Source: Clostridiales bacterium
GTDB lineage: Bacteria > Bacillota > Clostridia > Oscillospirales > Oscillospiraceae
Direction of reading: 5' to 3'
Length of the DNA stretch: 56,791 nt
NCBI GenBank assembly: GCA_022764045.1
Contig: JALERU010000054.1
Coordinates: forward strand, 1 to 56,791
Each line of letters starts with the position of its first letter. Position 1 is the stretch's first letter. The translations under genes and the position numbers were made by a program. Positions 7,652 through 16,734 of this stretch are shown here, piece after piece. A model generated the notes under the pieces. It was given only the letters and a program-made list of their open reading frames with translations, made no database searches and was not told the origin of the DNA.

Positions 7652-8164
7652 GGCAGCCTCCGCCTTTGCACGTTGATTTGAGGTTATCTTATCACGAAAG
7701 GGGAGGGGCTGTCTATGGCTGCGGGGGCTTCCGGCGGGGCCACGGGGGGGATCTCCACGAAGCTGTCATTACCCATGCTCCTTTCCTTGCCTCCTACGGT
7801 TTTTGAAGGACAGGATTTCTCTACCCACCGATTTTCCGCATCGCCCCCTCATCAGTCAGCTGCGCTGACAGCTTCCCCCCCAGGGGAAGCCTACGCTACT
7901 ACGGTACGTTGGGATTATTACTGCGGTATTTTTCTACATAAGCCATACAGGTTTTGCCAACGCCTTCCCCTGGGGGTCCAACTGTCCGGGGGACAGTTGG
8001 AGATCAAATCAAAAAATTCCTTCGCTCTGAAGGTGGGCCGGCCGGAGGCCGGGTCGGATGAGGGCGTGCGTTGAGGATTCCTCTATCGTTAGGTAGGTGT
8101 AACCCTACTGAATCCCCCCTCCTCCACTCCGCGGCCCGCCCTCCTTTGGCGGGAAGAGGGGGGG
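7652..8164. other. 513-bp non-coding interval with clustered inverted repeats
   Basis: No credible gene. An open frame of 119 codons on the + strand (7715-8074) has no ribosome site and an atypical, low-complexity composition. Within it are three perfect hairpins: GTCAGC/GCTGAC at 7855-7869 (loop TGC), GCTTCCCC/GGGGAAGC at 7871-7890, and CCAACTGTCC/GGACAGTTGG at 7978-8000 (loop GGG). The text around 7866-7894 and the reverse complement of 7963-7987 resemble each other (GACAG..CCCCCAGGGGAAG), so the block 7855-8000 looks like a small element with inverted ends. The remainder up to 8164 is C-rich with nothing recognisable. Confidence 0.55.
7855..8000. repeat. Small element with inverted, hairpin-rich ends
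   Basis: About 146 bp flanked by similar inverted segments each containing CCCCCAGGGGAAG, with perfect palindromes at both ends. Sequences of this type (CAGCTGCGCTGACAGCTTCC) are, from memory, common between genes in gut Clostridia, but only this copy was found in the window. No transposase is encoded. It could be a non-autonomous repeat of the REP or MITE kind. Confidence 0.45.
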
Positions 8165-9256
8165 TCACAGAGGAATTTCCTGGCCGTTCACCAGAACCTT
8201 CACCACCTGCCGGGTGTCCACCAGGCGGTTGAAGGAATAGATCGACGAGGAATCCGAGGGGCAGAGGGCGTAGGAGGAATTGTCCAGAAAATTGACGGTA
8301 TCCAGAATGACATAGCGGCTGCCGTCGGCATATTCCAGGGCCAGATAGGAGATGGTATCCGCCAGGTCGTCCCGGTCCTTGTCTCCGGCGGCGGGAGGCG
8401 TCAGGGAGAGGGAGAGCCCGATGGGGGAGAGGGTGACGGCGGGAAGGCTGCCGGCCTGTTCGGCCTGGGCCAGGGGGAGCTGGGCGGCCTTCAGGGGGAT
8501 GGACAGGGTGTCTTGGGTTTCTCCGTAGACGCCGCCGTTTTCCGGGTCGGGGACGAAAGCCCCCAGCTCCAGGTCCAAGTCCTTCAAAGGCGCGGCGGCG
8601 ATATAGTATTCCAGAATGCAGAGCTTGGTGTCGCTGCTCCGGCCGCTGTCCAGGAAGAGGTGTCCCGCCTGGTCTGTGCGGGCGAAAACGGTTTGGTTGT
8701 CAAACCACAGCTCCCCGTCCTCCAGCACCTGATAGCCAGTGACCCCGTCGGGGTTTTCCAGGGTGTAAGAGGCCAGGCCGCAGCCGGTGGCCGGGTCATA
8801 GAGGTTGGCCTCCAGGGCCAGGGTGTAGCCGGCATAGGAGATGGTCTCGTCGGTGGTGGTCAGGTAGGGGGTGAGGACCTCTTCCGCCAGGGACGCATCC
8901 ACCTCCACCCGCTCCCAGGCGGGGAGATTGGTGACCAGGCGGCCGTCGTCGGTGTATTCCACGACCCCCTCGGCATTGCTCCCCAGCCCTGTGCCGAAAA
9001 AGGACTGGAAAATGTGTCCGGGGAGTAGGTCGTTGGCGGCCAGGGCCCCTACCGACAGAGCCAGGGTAAGGGCGGCGGCCAGGATCAGTGTTTTATACTT
9101 TCGTCTCGGGTGGCGGGGGCTTTGGCCCTGGCTGGCCTGGATCTTAGCCAGGGTGGCGGCTTTGATCCGTTCCGCCGAGCAGGCGGAGTCGGGCTCCAGG
9201 GGCAGGTCGGGGGCCTGGAGGGTGTCGAACAGGTCAGAAATCTTGGGATGCTTCAT
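8165..9256 (-). CDS. Single-pass membrane protein, probable anti-sigma partner of the adjacent ECF factor
   Basis: 363 aa. A hydrophilic N-terminus of about 52 residues that starts with a short amphipathic stretch (HPKISDLFDTLQ), a run of basic residues (RHPRRKYK), one membrane segment near 53-73 (TLILAAALTLALSVGALAA), then an extracellular domain of about 290 residues. This is the layout of membrane-bound anti-sigma proteins, and its ATG overlaps the 3' end of the ECF gene by 23 nt with RBS AAGGAGG. The extracellular part resembles DUF4179-like proteins only in general character; its ligand is unknown. The gene itself looks intact although the sigma gene upstream is interrupted. Confidence 0.6.
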   Translation of the reverse strand: MKHPKISDLFDTLQAPDLPLEPDSACSAERIKAATLAKIQASQGQSPRHPRRKYKTLILAAALTLALSVGALAANDLLPGHIFQSFFGTGLGSNAEGVVEYTDDGRLVTNLPAWERVEVDASLAEEVLTPYLTTTDETISYAGYTLALEANLYDPATGCGLASYTLENPDGVTGYQVLEDGELWFDNQTVFARTDQAGHLFLDSGRSSDTKLCILEYYIAAAPLKDLDLELGAFVPDPENGGVYGETQDTLSIPLKAAQLPLAQAEQAGSLPAVTLSPIGLSLSLTPPAAGDKDRDDLADTISYLALEYADGSRYVILDTVNFLDNSSYALCPSDSSSIYSFNRLVDTRQVVKVLVNGQEIPL

Positions 9257-9788
9257 AAATGCCTCCTTGCAGCAGGGTTTCCTTCAGCTTCTCCCGCCCA
9301 CGGCGCAGGCGGGTTTTTACGGTGGCTTCCTTCATGTCCAGGGCCTGGGCGATGGCTTGGATGGGCTCGTAGTAGTAATAGTGGCGGAGAAAAATCTACC
9401 GGTCCGGGTGGCCCATGGCCAGGACCGCCTGGCGGAGGAGCTGATCCCGTTCCTTTTCCGCCACAATCCCCTCGGGGGTGGCGGGGGAGATCAGCAGCAG
9501 GTCCTCGTCCAAGGGGATGGTCTGGCGCTGGGATCGGGCCCGGTTCTTGGCCTTGTTCCGGGCGATGGCCCCCAGGTATCCCCGAAAGGCCTCGGGGCGG
9601 ACCTGCTGGGCGTGGGTCCACAGGGCAAAGAACACGTCGGAGGCCACTTCCTCCAGGTCGGCCTCCGGCGCGCCGGGGAGAATCCGGCGGAGGATGGCGC
9701 AGACATAGGGGGTGTACCGGTCGATGAGCCAGGCCAAGGCGTCGGTATCCTGGTTTTTGAGGCCCCGTAGGGCGGATTGTTCCGTCAT
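9234..9788 (-). pseudogene. ECF-type RNA polymerase sigma factor interrupted by one in-frame TAG
   Basis: The frame from ATG 9788 (RBS CAGGAG) to TGA 9234-9236 is 185 codons and codes a full ECF factor, except for a TAG at 9396-9398 (codon 131). Before it lies region 2 (ALAWLIDRYTPYVCAILRRI; DLEEVASDVFFALW) and AIARNKAKNRARS. After it, in the same frame, comes an intact region 4: IFLRHYYYYEPIQAIAQALD, then ATVKTRLRRGREKL. The residue expected before IFLRHYYY in this family is usually Glu (GAG), one base from TAG. So there is no frameshift, only one nonsense change that removes the -35-binding domain. It may be a recent mutation, a base-calling error, or suppressed. Confidence 0.85.
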
Positions 9789-9816
9789 TTGGCATCAACT
9801 CCTGGGGAGTGGAATT

Positions 9817-9828
9817 TGAAAGCTTTCA
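9817..9828 (-). promoter_or_regulatory. 12-bp perfect palindrome upstream of the ECF sigma gene
   Basis: TGAAAGCTTTCA, 29 nt before the ATG at 9788. A perfect dyad in this position may be an operator. No clear -35/-10 pair of sigma-A or ECF type was found around it. Confidence 0.3.
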
Positions 9829-9913
9829 CCCATAGAAACACCGGCAAGGGGGAAAAGGTTTCAAACCGTGGGAAAAATTTGGCTGGGAAAGGGAAACATG
9901 CACAGGCCCATAG

Positions 9914-9953
9914 AAAAAACGAGGAGAAACCACACAGGCTTCTCCTCGTTTTG
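9914..9953 (-). terminator. Terminator of the sirtuin-fumarase-malic enzyme operon
   Basis: Inverted repeat AAAACGAGGAGAA / TTCTCCTCGTTTT around an 11-nt loop, 15 nt past the malic enzyme stop. The A/T ends give a U tract on either strand, so it can work in both directions. Confidence 0.85.
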
Positions 9954-9967
9954 CAGTTGGAAAAAAC

Positions 9968-11140
9968 TCAGAACCGGGCGTACCCCGTCCGGCGGGCCTC
10001 CGCGGCCACAGCAGCGGCCACGGCGTCAGCGGCGGCGCGGTTCAGGGGGGAGGGGAGGATTTTCTGGGCGCAAAGCTCCTCGGGCGGCACCATGTCCGCC
10101 AAGGCCTGGGCGGCGGCGTGCTTCATCCCCTCGGTGATCTGCACGGCCCCGCAGGACAGGGCCCCCTTGAAGAGGCCGGGGAAGACCAGCACATTGTTGA
10201 TCTGGTTGGGGAAGTCCGACCGGCCGGTGCCCACCACGGCGGCGCCATGGGCCAGGGCCACGTCGGGCATAATCTCGGGCACGGGGTTTGCCATGGCCAG
10301 GAGGATGGGGTCCTTGGCCATGGTCTCCACCATCTCCCCGGTGACAAGGCCCGGGCGGGAGACGCCGATGAACACGTCGGCCCCTACCAGGGCGTCGGCC
10401 AGGGTGCCGGTTTTCTTTTCTCTGTTGGTCCGGGCGGCCAGCTCCCTGTGGTGGGGAGCCAAGTTGGGGTCCCCGGCGCAGAGGATGCCGTCTTTGTCAC
10501 AGAGGGTCAGGTTGGAAAAGCCCAGGTCCAGCAGCAGCTTGGCCGAGGCTCCGCCGGCAGCGCCGATGCCGTTGAGGACCACCTTGACCTCCTCCTTCCG
10601 TTTCCCCACCACCTTCAAGGCGTTGGTGAGGGCGGCGGTGATGACCACGGCGGTGCCGTGCTGGTCGTCGTGGAAGACGGGGATGTCACAGAGTTCCTTC
10701 AAGCGGCGCTCTACCTCGAAGCACCGGGGGGCGGAGATGTCCTCTAAGTTGATCCCGCCGAAGCTCTTGGAGATGAGGGCGATGGTTTTTACCATCTCAT
10801 CCACGTCTTGGGTGTCCACGCACAGGGGGAAGGCGTCCACCCCGGCAAACTCCTTGAAGAGGACGCACTTACCTTCCATCACGGGCATGCCCGCCAGGGG
10901 GCCGATGTTCCCCAAGCCCAGCACGGCGGAGCCGTCGGTGATGACGGCCACCATGTTCTGCCGGCGGGTGAGCTGGAAGGACTTGGCGGGGTCTTTCTGA
11001 ATTTCCAGGCAGGGGGCGGCCACCCCAGGGGTGTAGGCCAGGGAGAGGTCCTTCTGGGTCTGGATGGGGTAGCGGGAGACCACCTCCAGCTTGCCCTTGA
11101 GGTCGTAGTGTAAGGCCAAAGATTCGGCGCTGATGTCCAT
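9968..11140 (-). CDS. NAD(P)-dependent malic enzyme (short, MaeB/YtsJ type)
   Basis: 390 aa, the usual length of the short prokaryotic malic enzymes. It oxidatively decarboxylates malate to pyruvate. Visible: SLAYTPGVAAPCLEI near residues 33-47, the Lys-containing FKEFAGVDAFPLC block near 94-106, the metal ligand region 'NLEDISAPRCFEVERRL' and 'PVFHDDQHGTA', and the Rossmann motif VLNGIGAAGGASAK near 187-200. Cofactor preference is not decided here. It is the last gene of a leftward run with fumarase 34 nt upstream, so the pair would convert fumarate via malate to pyruvate. The ribosome site (GAAAGGAC) is weak, suggesting lower expression or coupling. Confidence 0.93.
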   Translation of the reverse strand: MDISAESLALHYDLKGKLEVVSRYPIQTQKDLSLAYTPGVAAPCLEIQKDPAKSFQLTRRQNMVAVITDGSAVLGLGNIGPLAGMPVMEGKCVLFKEFAGVDAFPLCVDTQDVDEMVKTIALISKSFGGINLEDISAPRCFEVERRLKELCDIPVFHDDQHGTAVVITAALTNALKVVGKRKEEVKVVLNGIGAAGGASAKLLLDLGFSNLTLCDKDGILCAGDPNLAPHHRELAARTNREKKTGTLADALVGADVFIGVSRPGLVTGEMVETMAKDPILLAMANPVPEIMPDVALAHGAAVVGTGRSDFPNQINNVLVFPGLFKGALSCGAVQITEGMKHAAAQALADMVPPEELCAQKILPSPLNRAAADAVAAAVAAEARRTGYARF

Positions 11141-11174
11141 GGGGATCAGGGTCCTTTCTATTGTAGAATCAAAG

Positions 11175-12539
<1,365 letters not shown>

Positions 12540-12573
12540 GGGTATCTCCTCCTTGGCGGCAGGGCCGCCGGGA

Positions 12574-13323
12574 TTACAGATTTAGGGTGATCTGCTGAAA
12601 AATATCGGTGTAGGTGTGGTCCCGCACCACCACCCCGGCCCGGGCGTCAAAGACCAGGGGGGCGGTGTTGATGAGGGCCAGCTTGTGGCCCTGGTAGGCT
12701 TTCATCAGGTTGGGGACGGGAAATTCCTTCAAAGCCGAGCCGTCGATGATGAGCATATCGGCCTGGCGGGCATAGTCCATGGCCTTCTCGATGAGGGCGA
12801 AGTCATAGGGCTCCTCCTTCAGCACGATGTCCGGGCGGACGTAGTCCCCGCACATATCCACGTTGCAATAGGGGATGTGGCTGGGGCTGTCCACGATGTA
12901 GAAAAAGTCCAGATATTTTTCGCACTTGGCGCACCAGTTTCGCATCGCCGAGCCGTGGAGCTCCACCACTTCCTTGCTCCCCGCCTCCTGGTGGATGCCG
13001 TCGATGTTCACCGTGAGGATGGCCTTGAGTTTGCCGGCCTCTTCCAGCTTCACCAGGGCCTCGTGGGCCGGGCTGGGCTGGGCTTTCAGCAAGGGGGTCA
13101 GGATTTTATCCCGGTAGTAGCGGTAGAAGTAGAAGGGGTTGCGCTGGAGGAAGGTCAGGCAGAGAATTTCGTCGGGGGGATATTTGTATTTGGCCAGGTA
13201 GTTCTCGTCCATGGCCCGGTAGTCGGGGAAGCCCGCCTCGGCAGAGAAGTCCTGGCCGGAGACAAAGACGATGTTGTCGCTTCCGTTGATCCATTTTTCC
13301 AAAATGCTCAGTTCAATGTCCAT
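12574..13323 (-). CDS. Divergent Sir2-family protein with altered NAD-binding motifs
   Basis: 249 aa, clearly a paralogue of the upstream sirtuin (same length, same start MDxxxxxLxKWIxxSDNIVF, same end QITLxx). The zinc site is kept (CAKC at 131-134 and a second Cys pair near 152 and 157) and so is the catalytic His (ELHGS, His123). But GAG of the NAD loop is G-Q-D (VSGQDFSAEAGFPDYR), TQNIDGLH is TVNIDGIH (the Gln replaced by Val), and [10 protein letters not shown] is DGSALKEFPV. Such changes should weaken or alter NAD use. It could be a binding-only pseudoenzyme, a regulator of its paralogue, or an enzyme with another substrate. RBS AAGGAGG; 24 nt downstream of the canonical copy. Confidence 0.88.
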   Translation of the reverse strand: MDIELSILEKWINGSDNIVFVSGQDFSAEAGFPDYRAMDENYLAKYKYPPDEILCLTFLQRNPFYFYRYYRDKILTPLLKAQPSPAHEALVKLEEAGKLKAILTVNIDGIHQEAGSKEVVELHGSAMRNWCAKCEKYLDFFYIVDSPSHIPYCNVDMCGDYVRPDIVLKEEPYDFALIEKAMDYARQADMLIIDGSALKEFPVPNLMKAYQGHKLALINTAPLVFDARAGVVVRDHTYTDIFQQITLNL

Positions 13324-13347
13324 AAAGGACCTCCTTCCGGGAAGAGA

Positions 13348-14082
13348 TTACTTTACGGTGATCTGGGAAAAGACCTCCCCGATGGGGGCGTTGATGGCCA
13401 GGTTGGCCATGGAGTCCATGCTGGTCTGGGATTTGTTGATGAGGACCAGCTTCTTGCCGGTGTAATAGTTCACGAGGCCCGCAGCGGGATAGACCACCAG
13501 GGAGGTCCCCCCGATGATGAGCATGTCGGCCTTGCGGATGGCGCTGACGGCCCCGGCGATCACGTCGGAGTCCAGACCTTCCTCATACAGCACCACGTCC
13601 GGGCGGACGATGGCGCCGCAGTTGGGCTCGGTGCACCGAGGCACGCCGGTGGTCTCCAGCAGGAAGGAGACGGGATACTTCTTTTTGCACCGGGCGCAGT
13701 AGTTGCGCAGGGTGGAGCCGTGAAGCTCGTAAACCACTTTGCTGCCGGCGGCCTGGTGGAGGCCGTCGATGTTCTGGGTGACCACAGCCTTGAGCTTGCC
13801 AGCTCGTTCCAGCTCCGCCAGCTTCAAATGGGCGGGGTTGGGCTTTGCCCCCTGGATGAGCATTTTCTCCCGGTAAAACCGGTAAAACTCGGCGGGGTTT
13901 TGGGCGAAAAAGGAGTGGCTGAGGATGGTCTCGGGGGGATAGGCGTAGGCCTGATGATACAGGCCGTCCACGCTGCGGAAGTCGGGAATGCCGGACTCTG
14001 TGCTGACGCCCGCTCCGCCGAAAAAGACGATGTTATCGCTCTCGTCGATCCATTTTTGCAGGGTGTTGATGGCTTGATCCAT
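13348..14082 (-). CDS. NAD-dependent protein deacylase, Sir2 family
   Basis: 244 aa. All hallmark motifs of an active sirtuin: [16 protein letters not shown] (residues 22-37), TQNIDGLH (102-109), catalytic His121 in ELHGS, zinc cysteines 129, 132, 150 and 155, and [10 protein letters not shown] near 192-201. The short bacterial form matches the Thermotoga Sir2/CobB-U type. It removes acyl groups from lysines of proteins using NAD+. First of the operon that continues with its divergent copy, fumarase and malic enzyme; central metabolic enzymes are known sirtuin targets, so a link is plausible but unproven. RBS AAGGAGG is 6 nt before the ATG. No clear own promoter in the 84 nt behind the dacF-like gene. 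Confidence 0.94.
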   Translation of the reverse strand: MDQAINTLQKWIDESDNIVFFGGAGVSTESGIPDFRSVDGLYHQAYAYPPETILSHSFFAQNPAEFYRFYREKMLIQGAKPNPAHLKLAELERAGKLKAVVTQNIDGLHQAAGSKVVYELHGSTLRNYCARCKKKYPVSFLLETTGVPRCTEPNCGAIVRPDVVLYEEGLDSDVIAGAVSAIRKADMLIIGGTSLVVYPAAGLVNYYTGKKLVLINKSQTSMDSMANLAINAPIGEVFSQITVK

Positions 14083-14166
14083 GGTTACCTCCTTGCGCCA
14101 AATGGGCGCGGTTTCAGGGTGGATGGGTGGTGGTGTTGTGGGGGTCGGAAGGGCTCCGGCCGGGGG

Positions 14167-16164
14167 TCATCTTCGGTCCTTGGGACGGCGGCCCTGGCTG
14201 TTCCGGGCAGGAGGCGTGGGATTCCGGCGTCCGGTTTGCCCGGGGGGCTGGCGGTGTTGGGAGGTGCGATAGGGGTCGGACTGCTGGGCCCGGCGCTCCC
14301 ATTCCTCCTGGCGGCGGCGCTCCCGGTCAGCCTGTTCCCGGCGGCGGCGCTCCTCCCGCTGGCGCTGGGCCAGCTCCTCCTGGCGCCGGGCCTCTCGTTC
14401 CGCTTGGCGGCGGGCTTCTCGTTCCTGTCGCTGGCGGAGCTCCTGGGCCTCCTTCCGGCGGCGGAGCTCAGCCTCTTGACGGCGGCGTTCCTCCTCCTGG
14501 CGGCGGCGCTGGGCCCGTTCGGCCTGGCGCTGGCGGTCTCGTTCTTCCCGTTCCAGGCGTTCCTGCTCCCGGCGGGCCTGGCGCTCCTGCTCCTCCTGTT
14601 CCCGGCGGGCCTGCCGGGCCTGGGCCTCTTGCTCCCGTTTGGCCTGGCGCTCCTGGGCTTCCTGGGCCCGTTTCAGGTGGCGTTCCTGGGCCTCCTGCTG
14701 GCGGCGGAGCTGGCTTTCCTTGCGCTGGCGGTCTCGCTCCTCTTTTTCCTGCTTGGCCAGGGCCTCGTCCTGCTGCCGGGCCTCGGCCTCCCGCTGGCGG
14801 AAGGCAATTTTCTCCTGCTGCTTCAGCTGGCGCTTGGCGTGGCGCTCCTCTTTGGTGCGCTCTTGATACCGGCGGATGGCGCCGATGACGAAGAACACCA
14901 GGGCGGCCAGCAGCAGTAGGCGGACATAGAGGTTCCCCAGCACCGTGTTCACACTGGAGACGAAAGCCATGAAGGGGGAGAACTCCACGTCGCTGACGGC
15001 GGCCATGTCGATGGTGCCATACTCTTCCCCGGCGTAGATTACCGTGACGGTGCCGAGAACGTCCCCGGTGGCGATGGGGGCCGAGGCCACGTCGCTGTCC
15101 AGGCGGAGGCGGAGCTCCAGCCGCTCGGGGTCGTACTCGCCGGGCACCATGACCTTCACCGACTGGGTGGGGCGAAGGACCACATGGCTGGTCTGGGAGG
15201 AAAACCGGACGGGAATTTCCTGCAGATAGGTGTCCGCGTTGAGCAGGGTGGCGGCGGAGAAGTTGGTAAAGCCCCAGGTCAGCAGACGCTTACTCTCGAT
15301 AAACTGCATGCGTTTGACCTTGCCGTTGCTGTCGGTGGGGTTGGCGGCGCCCAGCACCACGGAGACCAGGGTGTGGCCACTCCGCTTGGCGGCGGCCACC
15401 AGGCAGTAACCGGCCTCGCCGGTGCTGCCGGTTTTGATGCCGATGGTGCCGTCGAAGGAGTAGGAATATTTGGTGGAGGGGAGTAGCCCGTTGGTGTTCA
15501 CCAGGGACCGGGCTTTCGAGAGATTGGTGGCGGGGACAGTATACCGGCTGGTGCCCACGATCTCCCGGAAGGTGGCGTGGGTCATGGCCTCCTTGGACAT
15601 GCGGTAGATGTCCCAGGCGGTGGTGTAATGGTCCGGGTTGTGCAGGCCGTGGGGGTTGGCGAAGTGGGTGCTCTCCATTCCCAGCTCCTGGGCCCGCTGG
15701 TTCATTTTCTCCACAAAGGTGGGGATATCCTGGCAGACGGTCATGGCCAGAATGTTGGCCGCCTCGTTGGCCGAGGCCAGCAGCAGGCAGTAGAGCAGGT
15801 CATGCACGGTGATCTCCTCCCCGGCCTGGAGGTTGGCGGTGGAGGAGTCCTTGGTCAGGTCCTGCAGGGCGGCGGAGTCCACCGTGACCACTGTGGTCAG
15901 GTCCAGCTCCCCCCGGCCGATGGCCTCCAGGGTGAGCAGGGCGGTCATAATCTTGGTGATGCTGGCGGGGTAGCGCTGCTCGTTGGCAGCCTGCTCATAG
16001 AAAATCTGGTCGGTGTCCAGGTCCACCAGCAGGGCAGCGGAGGCCTCGATGGAGATATCCTCCACCCCAGCATAGTCCACAGCACCGGCAAAGGGGACCA
16101 GCAGGCCGGTGAGCAGTGACAAGGTCAGGCAAAAAGAAAGGGCCTGAATCAGCGTTTTTTTCAT
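14167..16164 (-). CDS. D-alanyl-D-alanine carboxypeptidase (DacF/PBP5 type) with long charged cytoplasmic tail
   Basis: 665 aa from ATG 16164, which gives a normal signal peptide (MKKTLIQALSFCLTL...); ATG 16179 would add MWLFP. Neither has a strong ribosome site. Serine peptidase S11 motifs: SITK (SxxK) near 66, SAN (SxN) near 128, KTG near 243; then a PBP5 C-terminal beta domain to about 400. A membrane segment follows near 411-430. The last 230 residues are almost wholly Arg, Glu, Gln, Lys and Ala in short repeats (QEAQERQAKREQEAQARQ), predicted to be one long helix facing the cytoplasm, ending in a basic Pro/Gly/Arg tail. PBP5-type enzymes normally end in a short amphipathic anchor near residue 390-440, so this tail is extra. 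The enzyme trims stem pentapeptides. Confidence 0.9.
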   Translation of the reverse strand: MKKTLIQALSFCLTLSLLTGLLVPFAGAVDYAGVEDISIEASAALLVDLDTDQIFYEQAANEQRYPASITKIMTALLTLEAIGRGELDLTTVVTVDSAALQDLTKDSSTANLQAGEEITVHDLLYCLLLASANEAANILAMTVCQDIPTFVEKMNQRAQELGMESTHFANPHGLHNPDHYTTAWDIYRMSKEAMTHATFREIVGTSRYTVPATNLSKARSLVNTNGLLPSTKYSYSFDGTIGIKTGSTGEAGYCLVAAAKRSGHTLVSVVLGAANPTDSNGKVKRMQFIESKRLLTWGFTNFSAATLLNADTYLQEIPVRFSSQTSHVVLRPTQSVKVMVPGEYDPERLELRLRLDSDVASAPIATGDVLGTVTVIYAGEEYGTIDMAAVSDVEFSPFMAFVSSVNTVLGNLYVRLLLLAALVFFVIGAIRRYQERTKEERHAKRQLKQQEKIAFRQREAEARQQDEALAKQEKEERDRQRKESQLRRQQEAQERHLKRAQEAQERQAKREQEAQARQARREQEEQERQARREQERLEREERDRQRQAERAQRRRQEEERRRQEAELRRRKEAQELRQRQEREARRQAEREARRQEELAQRQREERRRREQADRERRRQEEWERRAQQSDPYRTSQHRQPPGQTGRRNPTPPARNSQGRRPKDRR

Positions 16165-16255
16165 AGGAAACAACCACATCCCGTGTTATAATAGTCCTGT
16201 ATTTCCACTTTCCCTGGGGAGATGCCGGGGGAAGGAATGAGCAGATACATTGATT

Positions 16256-16284
16256 ATAATAACAAAGCTCGACACAAGACGCAA
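16256..16284 (-). promoter_or_regulatory. Possible sigma-A promoter of the dacF-like gene
   Basis: On the - strand TTGCGT (16279-16284), 17-nt spacer, TATTAT (16256-16261). A + strand TATAAT at 16255-16260 overlaps it but has no good -35, so the rightward promoter for the comEA-like gene is uncertain. Confidence 0.45.
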
Positions 16285-16299
16285 TGGGGGAGGGGAACA

Positions 16300-16734
16300 A
16301 TGGACGGAAAATTTGCGAAAATTTCTCGGCTGGAAGCCCTGGTCCTCCTCCTCACCGCGCTCTTTGCAGCGGGGACCCTGCTGTGGTTTTTTCTGGGCGG
16401 CCAGCCGGCGGAGGTGACCTTCACAGGGGACGGTCAGGCGCCGGCTCCGTCGGAGGCGGTGGAGGAGCCCGCGGCTGGCGGCCTGTTGGAGGGGGAGATT
16501 ATGGATCTGAACACCGCCACCCTCTCCGACCTGACCCGCCTGCCCGGCATTGGGGAAAAGAAGGGACAGGCTATTTTGGACTGGAGAGAGGCCAACGGAG
16601 GCTTTGAGACGGTGGAAGAGCTGTTGGAGGTCAGGGGCATTGGCGAGGGTATCTTGGCCCAGCTTCGCCCCTATGTGACCGTCGGGACCCCGGCGGAGAA
16701 AGGAGCGGACAATGGCACGGATTCTGGTGGTTGA
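16300..16734 (+). CDS. ComEA-like helix-hairpin-helix protein
   Basis: 144 aa from ATG 16300 after GGGAGGGG. One membrane segment near residues 13-30, a Pro/Ala/Glu linker, and a C-terminal pair of helix-hairpin-helix motifs: DLNTATLSDLTRLPGIGEKK and VRGIGEGILAQLRPYV. This is the ComEA layout (membrane-anchored double-stranded DNA receptor for uptake), though shorter than B. subtilis ComEA and with no ComEC in the window. Its 3' end overlaps the following response regulator gene by 23 nt, which suggests a common transcript. A role outside competence is possible. Confidence 0.82.
   Translation: MDGKFAKISRLEALVLLLTALFAAGTLLWFFLGGQPAEVTFTGDGQAPAPSEAVEEPAAGGLLEGEIMDLNTATLSDLTRLPGIGEKKGQAILDWREANGGFETVEELLEVRGIGEGILAQLRPYVTVGTPAEKGADNGTDSGG

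Noticed and set aside
7715-8074. 119-codon open frame in the long gap
   Set aside because: No ribosome site, atypical composition, and it runs through palindromes; treated as non-coding.
9396-9398. TAG as a pyrrolysine or other recoded codon in the sigma gene
   Set aside because: No PYLIS-like context or pyl genes seen, and all other frames in the window end normally with TAG, TAA or TGA; a nonsense change or base error is simpler.
12616-14919. Very long open frame (767 codons) on the + strand across the sirtuin genes and the dacF tail
   Set aside because: It lies antisense to well-supported genes, has no ribosome site, and its Leu/Ala/Gly-rich second half is the mirror of the Arg/Glu/Gln repeats of the carboxypeptidase tail in GC-rich DNA.
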